This document shows, in pieces, positions 1 to 10,611 of a stretch of DNA of 64,000 nt. Origin of the DNA: Macrobrachium rosenbergii (Eukaryota > Arthropoda > Malacostraca > Decapoda > Palaemonidae); NCBI RefSeq assembly GCF_040412425.1, contig NC_089766.1, positions 50,031,797-50,095,796 on the forward strand. Reading direction: 5' to 3'. Under the pieces are notes generated by a model. The model saw only the letters and a list, made by a program, of their open reading frames with translations. It had not been told where the DNA came from and did no database searches. A program made the position numbers and the translations under genes. Position 1 is the stretch's first letter, and every line of letters starts with the position of its first letter.

Positions 1-675
1 AACGTATTGCATGCAAGTACAGCTGACAACACCATCAATCTTATAGTCAAGATGGCATAGAGACTTCTGTTTTTCTTCTTTCTCTTTGTCCACCTACCTC
101 TTATACTGTTCCTCTTACATTCCCTGCCAGGGTAGTCTTTGCTTTCTTGCTCCACCACAATACTCATAAGTTTTAGTATCTTTTCCCAGAGTGGTAGGAT
201 TTACTTTTACTCTGGGGAAGAAAAGTGTGGAAGCCTTTTACTGACTCCCATCAGATAGAATCACGTTTGTTATTTTTTATTTTGTCTCTTGTCTCTGTAG
301 GTAAAATAACATTGCGAATAATTTGTTCTTAGATAATAAAGTAAATTTTATATATATATTTATGCTTATATTCAAGGATGTTCTGTATGTTCACAATGTT
401 TGTTTATGAATAAGTTAAAGCAAGCCCTGTAGGTCAGCCATACAAGAGTTATGATGTTAATTCAGTGGTCTTATTAAGAAAAATTTAGCATCTACAACAG
501 TTTATGGAATTTTAACTTTTTGTACACTTCATCATTTTTAGTTCAGAAGTAGCAAGGTGTAAGAGATGTTTGGATGACCGGATTGTCATAATTTTTTGGC
601 TGAATGGTAAATTACTAACAATTTTGGTTTTCTAATTGTATATAACCAGAGTTTTCACTCTTTTATTTCATTTAG
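1..675. other. intronic sequence upstream of first visible gene A exon
   Basis: AT-rich sequence with stop codons in all frames and no recognised repeat family. Because the exon at 676 starts at a splice acceptor and in mid-codon, this stretch must be intron of gene A. The 5' exons of that gene lie to the left of the window. Confidence 0.5.
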
Positions 676-879
676 AGCTCTGTAGACTTGAAGAGTGTCT
701 AAGGAATGCAGAAAATCTTCATTTATCTTCAAAAACTTCTCAGAAAAGCAATCAAAGTCTTAAACCTGGTGATGGAGACACTGAAGATGAAGAGGGAAAC
801 CTTGCAGAGTTTAGTGACATAGGAGAAGAAGGTCATGCAGATGGAGCTGATATGCCTTCTCCACAAAAACCTAAAATGC
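676..879 (+). CDS. gene A, third-last coding exon (internal, partial gene)
   Basis: Seen: a pyrimidine-rich tract ending in TTTAG at 671-675, then 204 nt of open frame, then a strong GTGAGT donor at 880. The frame enters in mid-codon (two bases of a GAG-type codon) and leaves with one base, C. It encodes a leucine/glutamate-rich start (LCRLEECLRNAENLHL, possibly a short helix), then a polar, strongly acidic stretch (GDGDTEDEEGN, then DIGEEG) ending SPQKPKM. This looks like a disordered linker between a DNA-binding part (expected upstream, outside the window) and the C-terminal motif of the last exon. The exit phase matches the entry phase of the 50-nt exon at 5787. An ATG at 636 lies upstream of the acceptor and is not a credible start. 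Function is inferred only from the paralogue gene B. Confidence 0.68.
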
Positions 880-969
880 GTGAGTATCGCTGACAGATAC
901 CAAACCATTGACTGCCAGGTATAATATGAGAATGATTATATATGGTGATATGTTTTACATGTTTACAAA

Positions 970-1296
970 TACAGGCAGTCCCCAGTTAACGAGGGTCTCG
1001 TTTACAGAGATTCTGTTTTATGGCGCTTGTCTAAACTGAAAAATCGTCAAAAATCGTTTCAAAAATCCTAAAAAACGCTTTTATTTCTTTGGGTGTTATC
1101 AGCACCCATTTTTATTGGGTTTTTCATGATAATACCTAACAGAGGCGCCAATAACCTGCCGTTTTGGAGCCAATCTTCACTGATAACTCCTGAAAATCAC
1201 CAAAAAGCCCTGAAATCGCCAATTTTTGGTTAGCGGTGATTTGAATCATCACACCCTCAGAAACGGAACCCCGCCGATAACTGGGGACTGCCTGTA
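970..1296 (+). mobile_element. MITE, CAGGCAGTCCCC family, copy 1
   Basis: Flanked by TA on both sides. The left end CAGGCAGTCCCCAGTTAA is inverted at the right end as ATAACTGGGGACTGCCTG. The inside carries the family landmarks GGCGCTTGTCTA and GGAACCCCGCCGATAA and no coding frame. TA target sites and short inverted ends are typical of Tc1/mariner/pogo-type non-autonomous elements; the superfamily is inference. It sits in the intron of gene A between the first two visible exons. Confidence 0.85.
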
Positions 1297-1759
1297 TAGT
1301 TGTCCTTGCATATTTGCAAGTGTGTGGATTTTTAGATTAAAGCAATTCAGATATCAAAATGACATATCTTTTTGGTGGACAGACAGCATAGTACAATAGT
1401 AAATTAAGACTATCTTTTGGCAACCAAGTTCATTATTTCTCCAGTGCTGACATCTACTAATATGTTTTCCTCTTTGAAGTTAAGCCACTATATGCTAGCC
1501 TGATTACCATCTTCATTTAACACCTTTATAGATGTTGAGCCAGTTGTTGACGCTAGCCTCAAAAAGTACTAATTCATTTGTAATCTTCTTCATGAGGTAC
1601 ATAAAGTTTCTTTTGTCCTTATGGATTTTAGGAAATGGGGGTGGGATGTTGCTGGGGTCTCCTTATTTAGTGGCATCTCAAGATTTGATGTTTTATTCAA
1701 TCTTTGGGTGGCTCTCTGATGTTTCTGAAGCCATCTTCTTGATCTTTGAGTGTTCTGAT
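1297..1759. other. intron, nothing recognised
   Basis: AT-rich intron between two MITEs. A short open stretch at 1532-1762 has low-complexity hydrophobic content and no splice sites that fit gene A. Confidence 0.4.
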
Positions 1760-2126
1760 TAGGCAGTCCCCGGTTTACAACGGGTCCGGCTTATGACGTT
1801 CTGATGTTACGACGCTTTTCAAATATATTAATCAGACATTATTTCCCAGTTTACGACGCATGTTCTAGGGTTACAACGCGTCGTACACCAATCCAACGGA
1901 AGACATATGACTCCAAAACGGCAGAATAATAAAAAGTTGGAGTTTTTTTTTATAAAAACTCAATAAAAATGCAGTTTACATACATTGTTTTCAATACCAA
2001 AGCATTAAAAGTAAGGTTTTCTTCGGATTTTTTACGATTTTCAACGATTTTTTGGTTTACTACGATTTTCGGTTTACGATGCGGCGTAAAAACGGAACCC
2101 CAGTCGTAAACTGGGAGCTGCCTGTA
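1760..2126 (+). mobile_element. MITE, CAGGCAGTCCCC family, divergent subfamily
   Basis: Ends match the same family (AGGCAGTCCCCGGTTTAC on the left; GTAAACTGGGAGCTGCCTG on the right, followed by TA). The inside differs from copy 1: it is built from TTACGACG-type words and has AAACGGAACCCCAGTCGTAAA near the right end. The left TA is mutated to TT or GA. It is therefore a second subfamily sharing termini with the first. Confidence 0.75.
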
Positions 2127-2299
2127 CTAATAATAAAGGTCAGTAACATGATTCACTGAAGGATCTTTATTTTAAAGACTGCAAGATGATCCATTGTTGG
2201 TACATTCTTTTGGTATACCCTTGTACGTGAAACAGCAAATGAAAGTTGGTCATTTAGTGTGGATTTGATAGTGAACTAGAGAAAGTAGCTGGGTCTTTG

Positions 2300-2470
2300 C
2301 ATCAGTTTAATGTGGAGAGGGTGTTCATGAAAGTAAAAATTAAAATATAAGATGGGTTTGTTAAGCCAACTTTCCTTTGTGGGAGTGAAGTGTGGATGTT
2401 GAAGAAAAAGTAAGAGAGTATTGTGTAATGTGTGGAGTAAAAATGGTGAATGGTTGAGAAATTTATATAT
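2300..2470 (+). pseudogene. LINE reverse transcriptase C-terminal fragment
   Basis: The + strand translation, with frame breaks, gives a run like MKVKIK..DGFVKPTFLCGSEVWMLKKK. This resembles the region after the RT palm in RTE/Jockey-type LINEs (IYK..V.PVLLYGSE.WA). It is short and broken and lies beside a (GA)n run. The clade cannot be resolved by eye. Confidence 0.5.
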
Positions 2471-2583
2471 ATAAAACTAGTTCAGAGATCATAGTATGTA
2501 TTAGTAAGTGGTTTGGTTACATAGGAAGAATGTCCTAAAATGAAGGTGGTGAAAAAGGGTTATATAATTCAAAATATCTTTGA

Positions 2584-2586
<3 letters not shown>

Positions 2587-2638
<52 letters not shown>
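2587..2638. repeat. (GA)n microsatellite
   Basis: About 26 uninterrupted GA units. It makes an artificial poly-(Leu-Ser) frame on the - strand that should not be read as a gene. Confidence 0.97.
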
Positions 2639-2641
<3 letters not shown>

Positions 2642-2839
2642 AGAAAGTGAGATAATCCATTCATGAGAGAAATGTTGTGTTGTGACTGACAGTGCCATTC
2701 CTGGTCACTGTCCATCTCATAATTGTACATCTGATCTTTCTCTTTGCTTAGTTAGACATGAAATGGTTTTCTCATAACTTGCACAGTTTCAACCTAAATT
2801 ATTATGTTGCTGATGTCATCATTCTTGTCCTTCATCATG

Positions 2840-2960
2840 GTTTTCATGTCTTCTTATTCTTCTTAATCCTGCTACAGCACTGTTTTTTGACTAACTGCTC
2901 CTCATCCATGTGCATCACAAGTTTTGAGTCATCTCAATATGTTGGTAAGCCTTTGGACAC
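2840..2960 (-). pseudogene. possible LINE 3' fragment
   Basis: The + strand words GACTAACTGCTCCTCATCC and nearby resemble the LINE fragments at about 6.8 kb (CACCAATTGTTCCTCATCC) and 57.3 kb, which encode the conserved basic C-terminus of the RT protein on the - strand. The match is short and diverged. Confidence 0.3.
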
Positions 2961-3059
2961 AGTTTTATGCAACTTCATCATTTGTGATATCTTCCCAGTG
3001 CACCCCTCAAAATTCTCAGTTTTTTTAGTCAAGGTCTCAGACTAATAATGGTGAACTTT

Positions 3060-3793
3060 TATTCAACAGCACTCGGCAATTTGATTCATGCCGTCTCAAT
3101 ACTTATTTCACTGTCTGGTGGGTTCCAAAGGTAACAGAAATGTTCTTCGTATTCTAAGGTGCTTCTTTTCCCTCATTTTTCCATTTGCTCTTATTTATTT
3201 TGGGCATTGAAAATCCCATCATTCCATTAATGTTTTTCAGTCCTGAATATCTCTCGGTACATCGCACTGAATTCACTGTTGAGCTTTATCAACAGTATCC
3301 ACATGGCCACATTCTTTGTGTATTTTTCCACAAGCTTTGTATTGCTTGCAATTATTTCCTGTCCTCTTCTCCCCATTCCACTGTTTCATTTTTATTAAAC
3401 ATTATCTTCCTCCAATTCTAATGTTAACACTATATGATCTATGTGGAGCTGCTCCCAGGGGCCTTCTTTTCAGCACTCTTTTTTTAGTTTCCTCTGTGGT
3501 TGTGATAAGCAATCAAGGATTCATTGTTAATCCCAGATGGACATCCCTATTTATCTCAGATTCATCTGATATACATGTTACTCTCTTCATTGTAGATCTT
3601 CTGTTATGTTATAATAACATGGCTAGCTTACTGGGCCTGTCCGGCACCCTTTATTTTTGTAATTTGGTACTCTGTCATTTTGCTGTCTCAGCATCCACAA
3701 AAGTATGGTATGATCTCTTCTATTTTTTTTTTTTTACAATTCTTAACCTGTACATTATTTGCTTTCCTCAGCTGATTTTTGGCATTTCCTTCA
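3060..3793. other. intron, nothing recognised
   Basis: Pyrimidine-rich AT sequence. The open stretches here (3185-3421 and 3316-3909) are hydrophobic low-complexity translations, and the second runs into a MITE. I do not consider them genes. Confidence 0.4.
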
Positions 3794-4059
3794 TACAGGC
3801 AGTCCCCAGTTATCGGCAGCCTCGGTTACTGGCGATCCGGTTTTACAGCGCTTGTCTAGCAACGACGATAACCAGATTTTTGTTGCTGATAACCGGTTAT
3901 CGGCGCTGATTGCCTCTTATCGGCGGCGCTGATCACCAGTTATCAGCGCTGCTAACCAGGGGTCAGTGCTATTATCGCCGATTTTTGGTTAGCGGTGATT
4001 TTCGGTTGTCATCATGCTGTCGGGAACGGAACCCCGCCGATAACTGGGGACTGCCTGTA
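3794..4059 (+). mobile_element. MITE, CAGGCAGTCCCC family, copy 3
   Basis: TA-flanked, with CAGGCAGTCCCCAGTTATC on the left and GATAACTGGGGACTGCCTG on the right. The inside is a string of GTTATCGGCG/CGCTGATAACC words, so the whole unit can fold on itself. The landmark GGTTTTACAGCGCTTGTC is shared with copies 1 and 4. Confidence 0.9.
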
Positions 4060-4060
4060 T

Positions 4061-4348
4061 TACAGGCAGTCCTCGGTTATCGGCAGCATTGGTTATCAGC
4101 AATCCGGTTTTACGGCGCTTGCCTAGCGACGACGATAAAACCAGATTTTCGACACCAATTCCCAGTTATCGTCGCTGATAACCAGTTATCGGCGCTGATT
4201 GCCACTTATCAGCGGCGCTGATCACCGGTTATCGGCGCTGATAACCAGGAATCAGTGCTATTATTGCCGATTTTTGGTTATCTGCGATTTTTGGTTATCG
4301 TCACGCTGTCGGGAACGGAACTCCGCCGATAACCGGGAACTGCCTGTG
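4061..4348 (+). mobile_element. MITE, CAGGCAGTCCCC family, copy 4, head-to-tail with copy 3
   Basis: Begins one base after copy 3 ends, in the same orientation, with CAGGCAGTCCTCGGTTATC. It ends ATAACCGGGAACTGCCTG followed by TG instead of TA. The two are close in sequence but not identical, so either the element jumped into the TA at the edge of its relative or the pair arose as a tandem. Confidence 0.88.
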
Positions 4349-5786
4349 TGCTTAAGAAATCTAATCCCTCCCTTTTGTTCACACTAGTGCATCGCCTTTT
4401 CTATTGTATATTGTAACACATACTCTTTCCCCTCTCCTCTGACCTGACCTCTTCCTTTATCATATTTTCACATAATCTTGTCACCTTATCTTGAGCTGGT
4501 TCTTCAGTGGCTTTGAGCAAATCATTTGTTGTCCTTGGTGATCCTGAGGGTCTTCAGTGTTTTCATCTAGCCAAAGGCTCTCTCTTACCCTCATGGTTGA
4601 CCTTCCTTCAATTCATTTGTGTGCCATAGGGTGTACTGCTTATAGTGTGCATTGCATAGCACCAAGTAAACATACATAGGTACTTATAGTACCTTTCAGC
4701 CCCTAGCAGCATTCCTCTCTACATAATACTTTTCATTTCTTCTCACTGGTATTTTCCTAGTTGGCTCTCCAATTTTTAAATTTTAGTTTGCTCCAGTTTT
4801 CATTCAAGAGCAAATATATGGGTGAGGTCTATAACAGTCCCAGAATGGGATGCAGGAGTTGTATAAAACTACTTCATGACAAATAAATCAAAATTTTTGT
4901 ATTCATTCAGTATGTTTTCACATTGCCCCTTCCCGTCTTTTCTTGTTCCTTTTGTTATATTGAATTTTTCCTTCCTCCCTTTGCTGAGGTAAGAATTTGA
5001 CTAATCCTCCCAGATCCACTTCATTATTGCTATTTTAGTCTCCCTTCTCTTCTCCCTGTATACTGCTATCGTATTACCCAACCGTCCTCTGCCAGAACAT
5101 GAAAGTTCTCCTCTTATAAATTTCTATTCTTACAGTGTGATTCCATCACCGCCTCTGCAAATCACGTCCAGCATATTACCCTGCATTCTACTTCTGCCAG
5201 CATTTATATGCCATTTTTCAGTAGTTCCTTTTTTTACAAATTCTATATGTCCTCATGGTTCTTAACTCACTCCTTATGTATGGGTTTGGGACTGGCTGGT
5301 AATGGGTCATTAACTTATTTTGTTAGATTTGAAACACAGCAGGCTGAAAATTATGGGGAGGGTAAAGTTGCATGGTATTTTAGGAACTACACTTAACTAT
5401 TCAGTGTACTTGTCGGGAAAATAAATGGCCAAACTTAGAGAGAGGGACTAACATACCATCTGGCCAGTCCTGTGAGGGTCTTGTCATTTGGTAATACTGT
5501 TTGTCTTTTACACTACCACTGTCATTTTGACAAACATATCAGAACCTGTTCTGATTACACATCTGTATTTATCACCTGATGTTGCAACAGTTTGTAACTT
5601 GATAAATCAGTCATTTGTTTTTGGGAAATACAAATAATTGCCTTTTGGATATGAGTCCAGTATTCCTTAGTGCTGAGGTATTCTCATAGTATATTGAAAA
5701 GCTCTGGTTTGTAAACCTATGAAAATTACAAATTGTTAAAAAGTGTATTTTTATATGGTAAAGGATCCCACACTTTGTTTTTCCAG
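4349..5786. other. intron of gene A, nothing recognised
   Basis: Pyrimidine-rich AT sequence without a recognisable repeat. Ends in the TTTTTCCAG acceptor used by the 50-nt exon. Confidence 0.45.
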
Positions 5787-5836
5787 GTATTATGCCAGAA
5801 GAAAGTGGAAGCCCAGAAATGTGTTCCGTAGCAGTT
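5787..5836 (+). CDS. gene A, second-last coding exon (50-nt small exon)
   Basis: Seen: acceptor TTGTTTTTCCAG ending at 5786 and donor GTAAGT at 5837. The entry phase completes the codon begun by the C at 879 (CGT, Arg), and the exon then reads IMPEESGSPEMCSVAV in one frame and ends on a codon boundary. The next exon starts on a codon boundary, so the phases fit on both sides. The end CSVAV followed by KQEQ in the next exon parallels the junction HAVSV / KEEK in gene B, which is independent support that this small exon is real. Too short for any domain call. Confidence 0.7.
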
Positions 5837-6498
5837 GTAAGTATTATGTACTGCCATGTTGGAAAAGGACTGAATGCATTGGATATTCTGAGATCTATAG
5901 TTTTATAGCAGTTTGTTTCTTATAACTTTCATTCAGTGTAAGAAAAGAGCCACAAAGTAAGTGAAATTGTATATTTAGCCTTTGAAGGGATAACTATCCT
6001 CCATCTTTCATAATATATAAGGTTTAACAGCTCAAACTGAAGTAGACAAGAAGATCAGCATTAGTCGAAGATTGTCATTAACTTATTTACTCGATATTGA
6101 ATGATTCTTTTTTAAAATTTATACAATTCTTCCAGACCAGATATGGAAATACAGTATAACAGTTTTATATATGGAAGATTAGAACGAAAATGAACAGTTT
6201 GTGTATTTACATGCCTTGCATGGTTATTAACAAGTTAAGTGTACCTTGAACATTCTGTTCATAAAAACTTGCAGTATATAAGTCAAAGATGTCACAGTTT
6301 TAATTAATATATATATGCAACCAATTCAGTCATCAGCATTTTTATTGGAAGTTTATTTGTACAATATTTATATATTTACATAATTTTGTTGTTGTTAATC
6401 TTGAAGCGCATTGAGTTATCTTTTGATTGAATGTGTCTGGACCCTTTCACATCTTTTAAAAAACAGATGTCTCCCCTCTGTTTGTGTTTATTACACAC

Positions 6499-6590
6499 AC
6501 AATGCAAAGAATCTTAAGTATGGTAAAGCCTTTACGTGTATGAGACAATGCAAAGAATCTTAAGTACAGTAAAGCCTGTATTTGTATGAG
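6499..6590 (+). repeat. 46-bp tandem duplication
   Basis: Two adjacent units, 6499-6544 and 6545-6590, both starting ACAATGCAAAGAATCTTAAG and ending GTATGAG, with a few substitutions. Confidence 0.9.
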
Positions 6591-6679
6591 ACCTATGTTT
6601 AAAGGGAAAGGTACTACGACATCACTATCATCATAAACATTTTTATATCACCCTTTCCTTTTGTGGGGTTAGAACTGAA

Positions 6680-6890
6680 ATGAGTTCTACCCACTGCCCA
6701 CTGTCTTGTGCTTCTTCCTGAACTCTCATCAGGTCTGGGTCATCAACTGTCCCGTCTTTCATGATTTCGTGGACCTTTCTACGGCCGTTCTTCTTGCTAC
6801 TTCCATAGCTACTTCTTTTCTCACCAATTGTTCCTCATCCCTCCTCATCATGTGTCTAGACCACCTTAGTCTGTATTTCTTAAAATAAAT
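6680..6890 (-). pseudogene. LINE 3' coding fragment (RTE/Jockey type)
   Basis: On the - strand the translation starts with a run like LRWSRHMMRRDEEQLVRKE, which is the LRW.GHVMRRD...VRK signature found near the C-terminus of many LINE RT proteins. It ends in a + strand sequence (CATCATAAACATTTTTATATCACC) also found at 57072-57096, so both come from the same family's 3' end. Confidence 0.6.
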
Positions 6891-7434
6891 GCAGTATTTG
6901 AACCTTCAAGTAATTCTTTATAAGATCATTGTTGTTGTTAAAGTTTGTAAAAGAGATGATGGAATAAGTTTCTCTAAAAATCCATTACCTTCACTTTATT
7001 AATGACTTGCGCTATTTATGAATTCCTTGTAGTAACCCTCTCTGAAGACATGGTAGTGTTTTATTTTTTCTATTTTGTTCTCATTGTAAATCTATGTAGG
7101 TTTGGAGAAGTTAAATTGAAATTACGTTTATTTCTAACATTCTCTTTATGTGAGAATGTTAGAATTGCTATAAACATAAATATACCATATGTTTTAAATA
7201 CATTTCAGATTTTAATATTTGATGACATTAGATATTTTGTATTAAGAAAAGAGTTGGGGGATTCTCTCTTTTCCAGCGCATGTAAATTCTATGTTAGGAA
7301 TCAAACAAAAAACACTGGGTACTGCATTTAATGATTGTTCTACATACAGTACATTCCATATTTCCAAAGAAGCTTTTTCTTGAATTTCTCAAGATGCAAA
7401 ATGTTTTATTTTTGCATTTTATCTTTCCTTCTAG

Positions 7435-7944
7435 AAACAAGAGCAGTTCAGTGGTGATGAGGAGCCCGATACTACAATTTTGGAGCTGGTTGCAGGAGTG
7501 GAGGGTTTTGAGGTCAAAGCTCAGAGTCTTAATTCGTCGGCTGTAAAATCTCAGACTAATTCAAAGAAATCCATTTCTTTAATGGATTCGTTTGAATCGC
7601 CGTGCACGGGAACCACATCTGATGTTGATCAGAAGCCTAAACTCCGACGACAAAGTCCTTACAAAATTGCCAGAGTCAGTCCGCCACGAACGAGAGGGTC
7701 CCTCAAAGTCCATTTCAAAGAGACCCCTAAAATTGGAGAAAATAAGGAGACGGGTTCTGTAAGCGGCAAAAATGTAACTGTTACAGAACCCTCCAGTAAA
7801 GATGGTGAAGACAGTGATGACTGTGACTTGGCGGAGACTTACAGCATATATGTTAAAAATATATTAAGACTGCAGCCTGTAGATAAACAGATGGCTTTAA
7901 TAAAGTGCATCAACACTACAATAGGTCAGTTTATTAATGATTAA
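7435..7944 (+). CDS. gene A, last coding exon with C-terminal BESS-like motif
   Basis: Seen: acceptor CTTTCCTTCTAG ending at 7434, 169 codons, and a TAA stop at 7942-7944. The start KQEQFSGDEEPD is acidic. The middle is polar and basic, with RRQSPYKIARVSPPRTRG, suggesting a nuclear-type disordered region. The last 35 residues (YSIYVKNILRL...DKQMALIKCIN.TIGQFI) form a pattern of two or three short amphipathic helices. They align with the end of gene B at V..IL.L, DKQ.ALI, N.TI and FI. The spacing fits the BESS motif, a protein-protein interaction module of insect DNA-binding proteins such as MADF-BESS factors; this family call is inference. The gene likely encodes a nuclear regulatory protein. 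The 5' part, where a DNA-binding domain is expected, is not in the window. Confidence 0.83.
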   Translation, partial: KQEQFSGDEEPDTTILELVAGVEGFEVKAQSLNSSAVKSQTNSKKSISLMDSFESPCTGTTSDVDQKPKLRRQSPYKIARVSPPRTRGSLKVHFKETPKIGENKETGSVSGKNVTVTEPSSKDGEDSDDCDLAETYSIYVKNILRLQPVDKQMALIKCINTTIGQFIND

Positions 7945-10336
7945 GACACTTACCGGGAAAGTCTTCGCATTTATATTAAAATATCTTAAACTACAGTATT
8001 TACTGTATTCTTGCCCTTGCAGTTTCATTTGAAGACCAATATTTTCAGTATTATATATTTATCTGTAAAAGATCAGTTTTCCTTTAAAAATCTTATTCTA
8101 ATATACCTTGAAGTTTTTTTTATACCTTCAAGTTAGGCTAGTCCAAAATTATCGAATTTTTGTATAATTTCTTTTAATGCACAAAATTCCTAATCTTTGA
8201 TGACAACATCATAGTCTATAACTGTAAATTGTTAATCAAACACTCCAGAGTATATGACGTAAAATATGCATGTTATATATAACCCCTTGGTGCTGTATAG
8301 TTATCAGTTATTTTGTATTCTGACCACAGATAAACAGCAATAATTTAAGTAGAGGGGTATAGCAGTCATTTCATGCACGACAAGTGTTCATCTTAAAAAT
8401 TAACAGCATATTTCCAAGCCAACCAGCATCAACTTTAGAACTACAATGCTCGAAGTTTGAGAGACAGGTACATCACCCTCCTGTTTTTTTACAAATGCTT
8501 TTTCTCCTTTAATCATTTTGTGTGTTCTCAATTTTTCCATTGTAGCAGTATGTTTTACATTTGTATAGAGCCTCTGTTGAATTTGAGTTTTGTTTCTTTT
8601 GATGAAAGTGTTTATATACTAAACTGAGAGTGACTTTCATTTACTTTCTAAAAATTTTTAAGCGTAGATATATTACAGTGTAGAATTACTATCCATGGAT
8701 ATTGAGCAATTTTACGTAGTCTGGGATGGTTCGTTACAGTAAATATGTAGGTACATCCACAATTACAAAACATTTTACGTTTTATCTTTGGCAGATGAAG
8801 AAAGTAGGCTCAAAGTTAGGGTTTTTTTATGTCACATAAACTACAAAAACTCTGCTTAAATTGCCAGCTTGAGTAGACAAGCCAAGTGCTGAATAACAAC
8901 AGACTCCAGCCTCTGCTTTGACTTTAATATTATATAACCATCTGTTTAAAGATGTTGCTTCCTAAAGTGTACCTTTTGCAGTGCAGTAAAGGTTCTTTAC
9001 AGTGTCCCTTCAGCTGCTAGCAGTGTTGCTTTCAGTTTTACTTTGAACAGTTGGTATATGTATGGCTGCTTGGTGATGTACTTAACAGGCTTATGGTTTA
9101 CATTTTTCTTGTGTTCAGACATATAAGGTTTTTGGAGTTTATTCTTTTTTTTTTTTGATTACAGTGGTTAGTACAGTATACAGTAAACATACAACAAAAG
9201 TTGCTGTTTTAGGATTTAAAACAATTTCATGATTCAGTTGTCAGTTAGTTAAGTATTAATTTTGAAGGTGAATTTTCTACAGTGATGTGTATGTGCTAAT
9301 CATTGCCATCCAGAAAATTCTACTGATATCCACAAGGATCAGAGAACTTTTGTATCATGCTAGAAAATCATGCAGTTAGACCACTTTCTAACTTCCTCCT
9401 AGTCCTCTGCAGTTGGATCTTCATGGTTAAGAAACCCTTGGGGAGTAGGAGGCCTGTCATTTACCTGGATTATCACAGTCAATTCTTCCTTCAGATTTCC
9501 TTCAGGATGGAAACGGTGTCCTCTGCAGTTCATCCAATCAAAGTAAAACACATCCTGGTTCCCATGAATTTTCTGGATGCTCAATTTAAATTATCTGTTT
9601 GACCTTTTTCCTAAAAATTTCTTCATGTTGTTTAGCAGGTCAAAGTCTTCTAGTTTTGTTTTTGGTCTCTACAGCCCATCGAGACTTCTCTCTGGTTATT
9701 TCCCTGGTTGCAGCCTGTCTTTTTTTGTAGGAATTTAGATCTAAAGGGACTAAAAGAATTGTTTTGTAAAGGATCATGCTTGCATAGCAACTGGTGTGGA
9801 TTCTATCCTTGTGCAGCCTTTCAGGATTTCATAGAAACCAGAAAAAATGGCCTCATTCCTTCACAGCAGACCCTCTTCTTCGGGATGAATCTTAATTTTA
9901 TTCCCATGACCAACGTAATCTTTATAAATCATCATTAGTTAGGAAGTCAAAAGCAGAATCTACTAAGTCAAAGCAGAATCTACTAGGTCATAAATCACCA
10001 TTAGGAAGACTGAAGAGTGTAGTTATCCATGGTTAATGCTGGGTGTGCTTCCTCCAGATTCATTAAATAACATGCACCACTCCTCATCAGGAGGCATGGT
10101 ATTTTGTTGCCAAATGCAAGTATTATCTTAAGTGGCTGCTCGGCAGTAACCTCATCAAAGATGTTCCCCCCACCTCAACTCCCAGTCTTAGATTTTCTCT
10201 GGCTCCTCATACATTTTTTTAGCAGGCTGTGGTACTGACCTGTTGTGTTGCAACCAAAGGTTCCTGACCAACCACCTGGATCTCAAGATAATCTTCACCA
10301 GAAATCCAAACATAGTCCCCTTTGCTGCATTTATAG
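7945..10336. other. 3' UTR of gene A and intergenic DNA
   Basis: Begins with the 3' UTR. An ATTAAA at 7975-7980 is a possible but very early polyadenylation signal; no AATAAA is obvious close by. The rest is AT-rich with no recognised gene. A small duplication (AAAGCAGAATCTACTA twice) lies near 9950-9980. Overlapping open stretches at 9357-9602 and 9399-9584 lie on opposite strands and look fortuitous. Confidence 0.45.
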
Positions 10337-10603
10337 CAGTGGTTCTTAACCTTTTTCAATGTTTGCACCTCTTTCAAATCAGCAGTCAGTTCTCACACCC
10401 CCTGAATTGCTGAAATAAAAAAAATTATTATTATTATTATTATTATTGATTTTTTTTATTTTGATTTTATTTTTTTGCAGAAAAAAATAACATGGGAATA
10501 TAAAAATATATTTTACTTTAATTATTCATAGGCATCCTCACACCCCTTAGGAACCAGCTTCACACCCCCTAAGTGTGCTAGCGCCCCTGGTTAAGAACCA
10601 CTG
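10337..10603 (+). mobile_element. hAT-type MITE (Charlie-like ends)
   Basis: Terminal inverted repeat CAGTGGTTCTTAACC ... GGTTAAGAACCACTG. Flanking 8-mers ATTTATAG (10329-10336) and AGTTATAA (10604-10611) agree at 6 of 8 positions, as expected for an old 8-bp hAT target duplication. The inside has CACACCCCCT words near both ends and an (ATT)n run at 10424-10447. No coding capacity. Confidence 0.82.
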
Positions 10604-10611
10604 AGTTATAA

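Larger units (their letters stand above)
5837..7434. other. intron of gene A
   Basis: AT-rich. Contains a 46-bp tandem duplication (6499-6590) and a LINE fragment (about 6680-6890), listed separately. The rest holds nothing I recognise. Confidence 0.5.

Noticed and set aside
636..675. ATG at 636 as the start of the 636-893 open frame
   Set aside because: It lies before a strong acceptor and encodes a hydrophobic stretch from intron sequence. The exon starts at 676 in mid-codon.
2501..2698. Poly Leu-Ser frames over the (GA)n runs here and at 15907-16617
   Set aside because: They are translations of the microsatellite with no independent support.
3316..4387. 197-, 103- and 62-codon frames across 3316-4387
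   Set aside because: They run through the two MITEs, whose stop-poor GTTATCGGCG words produce repeating translations. No domain.
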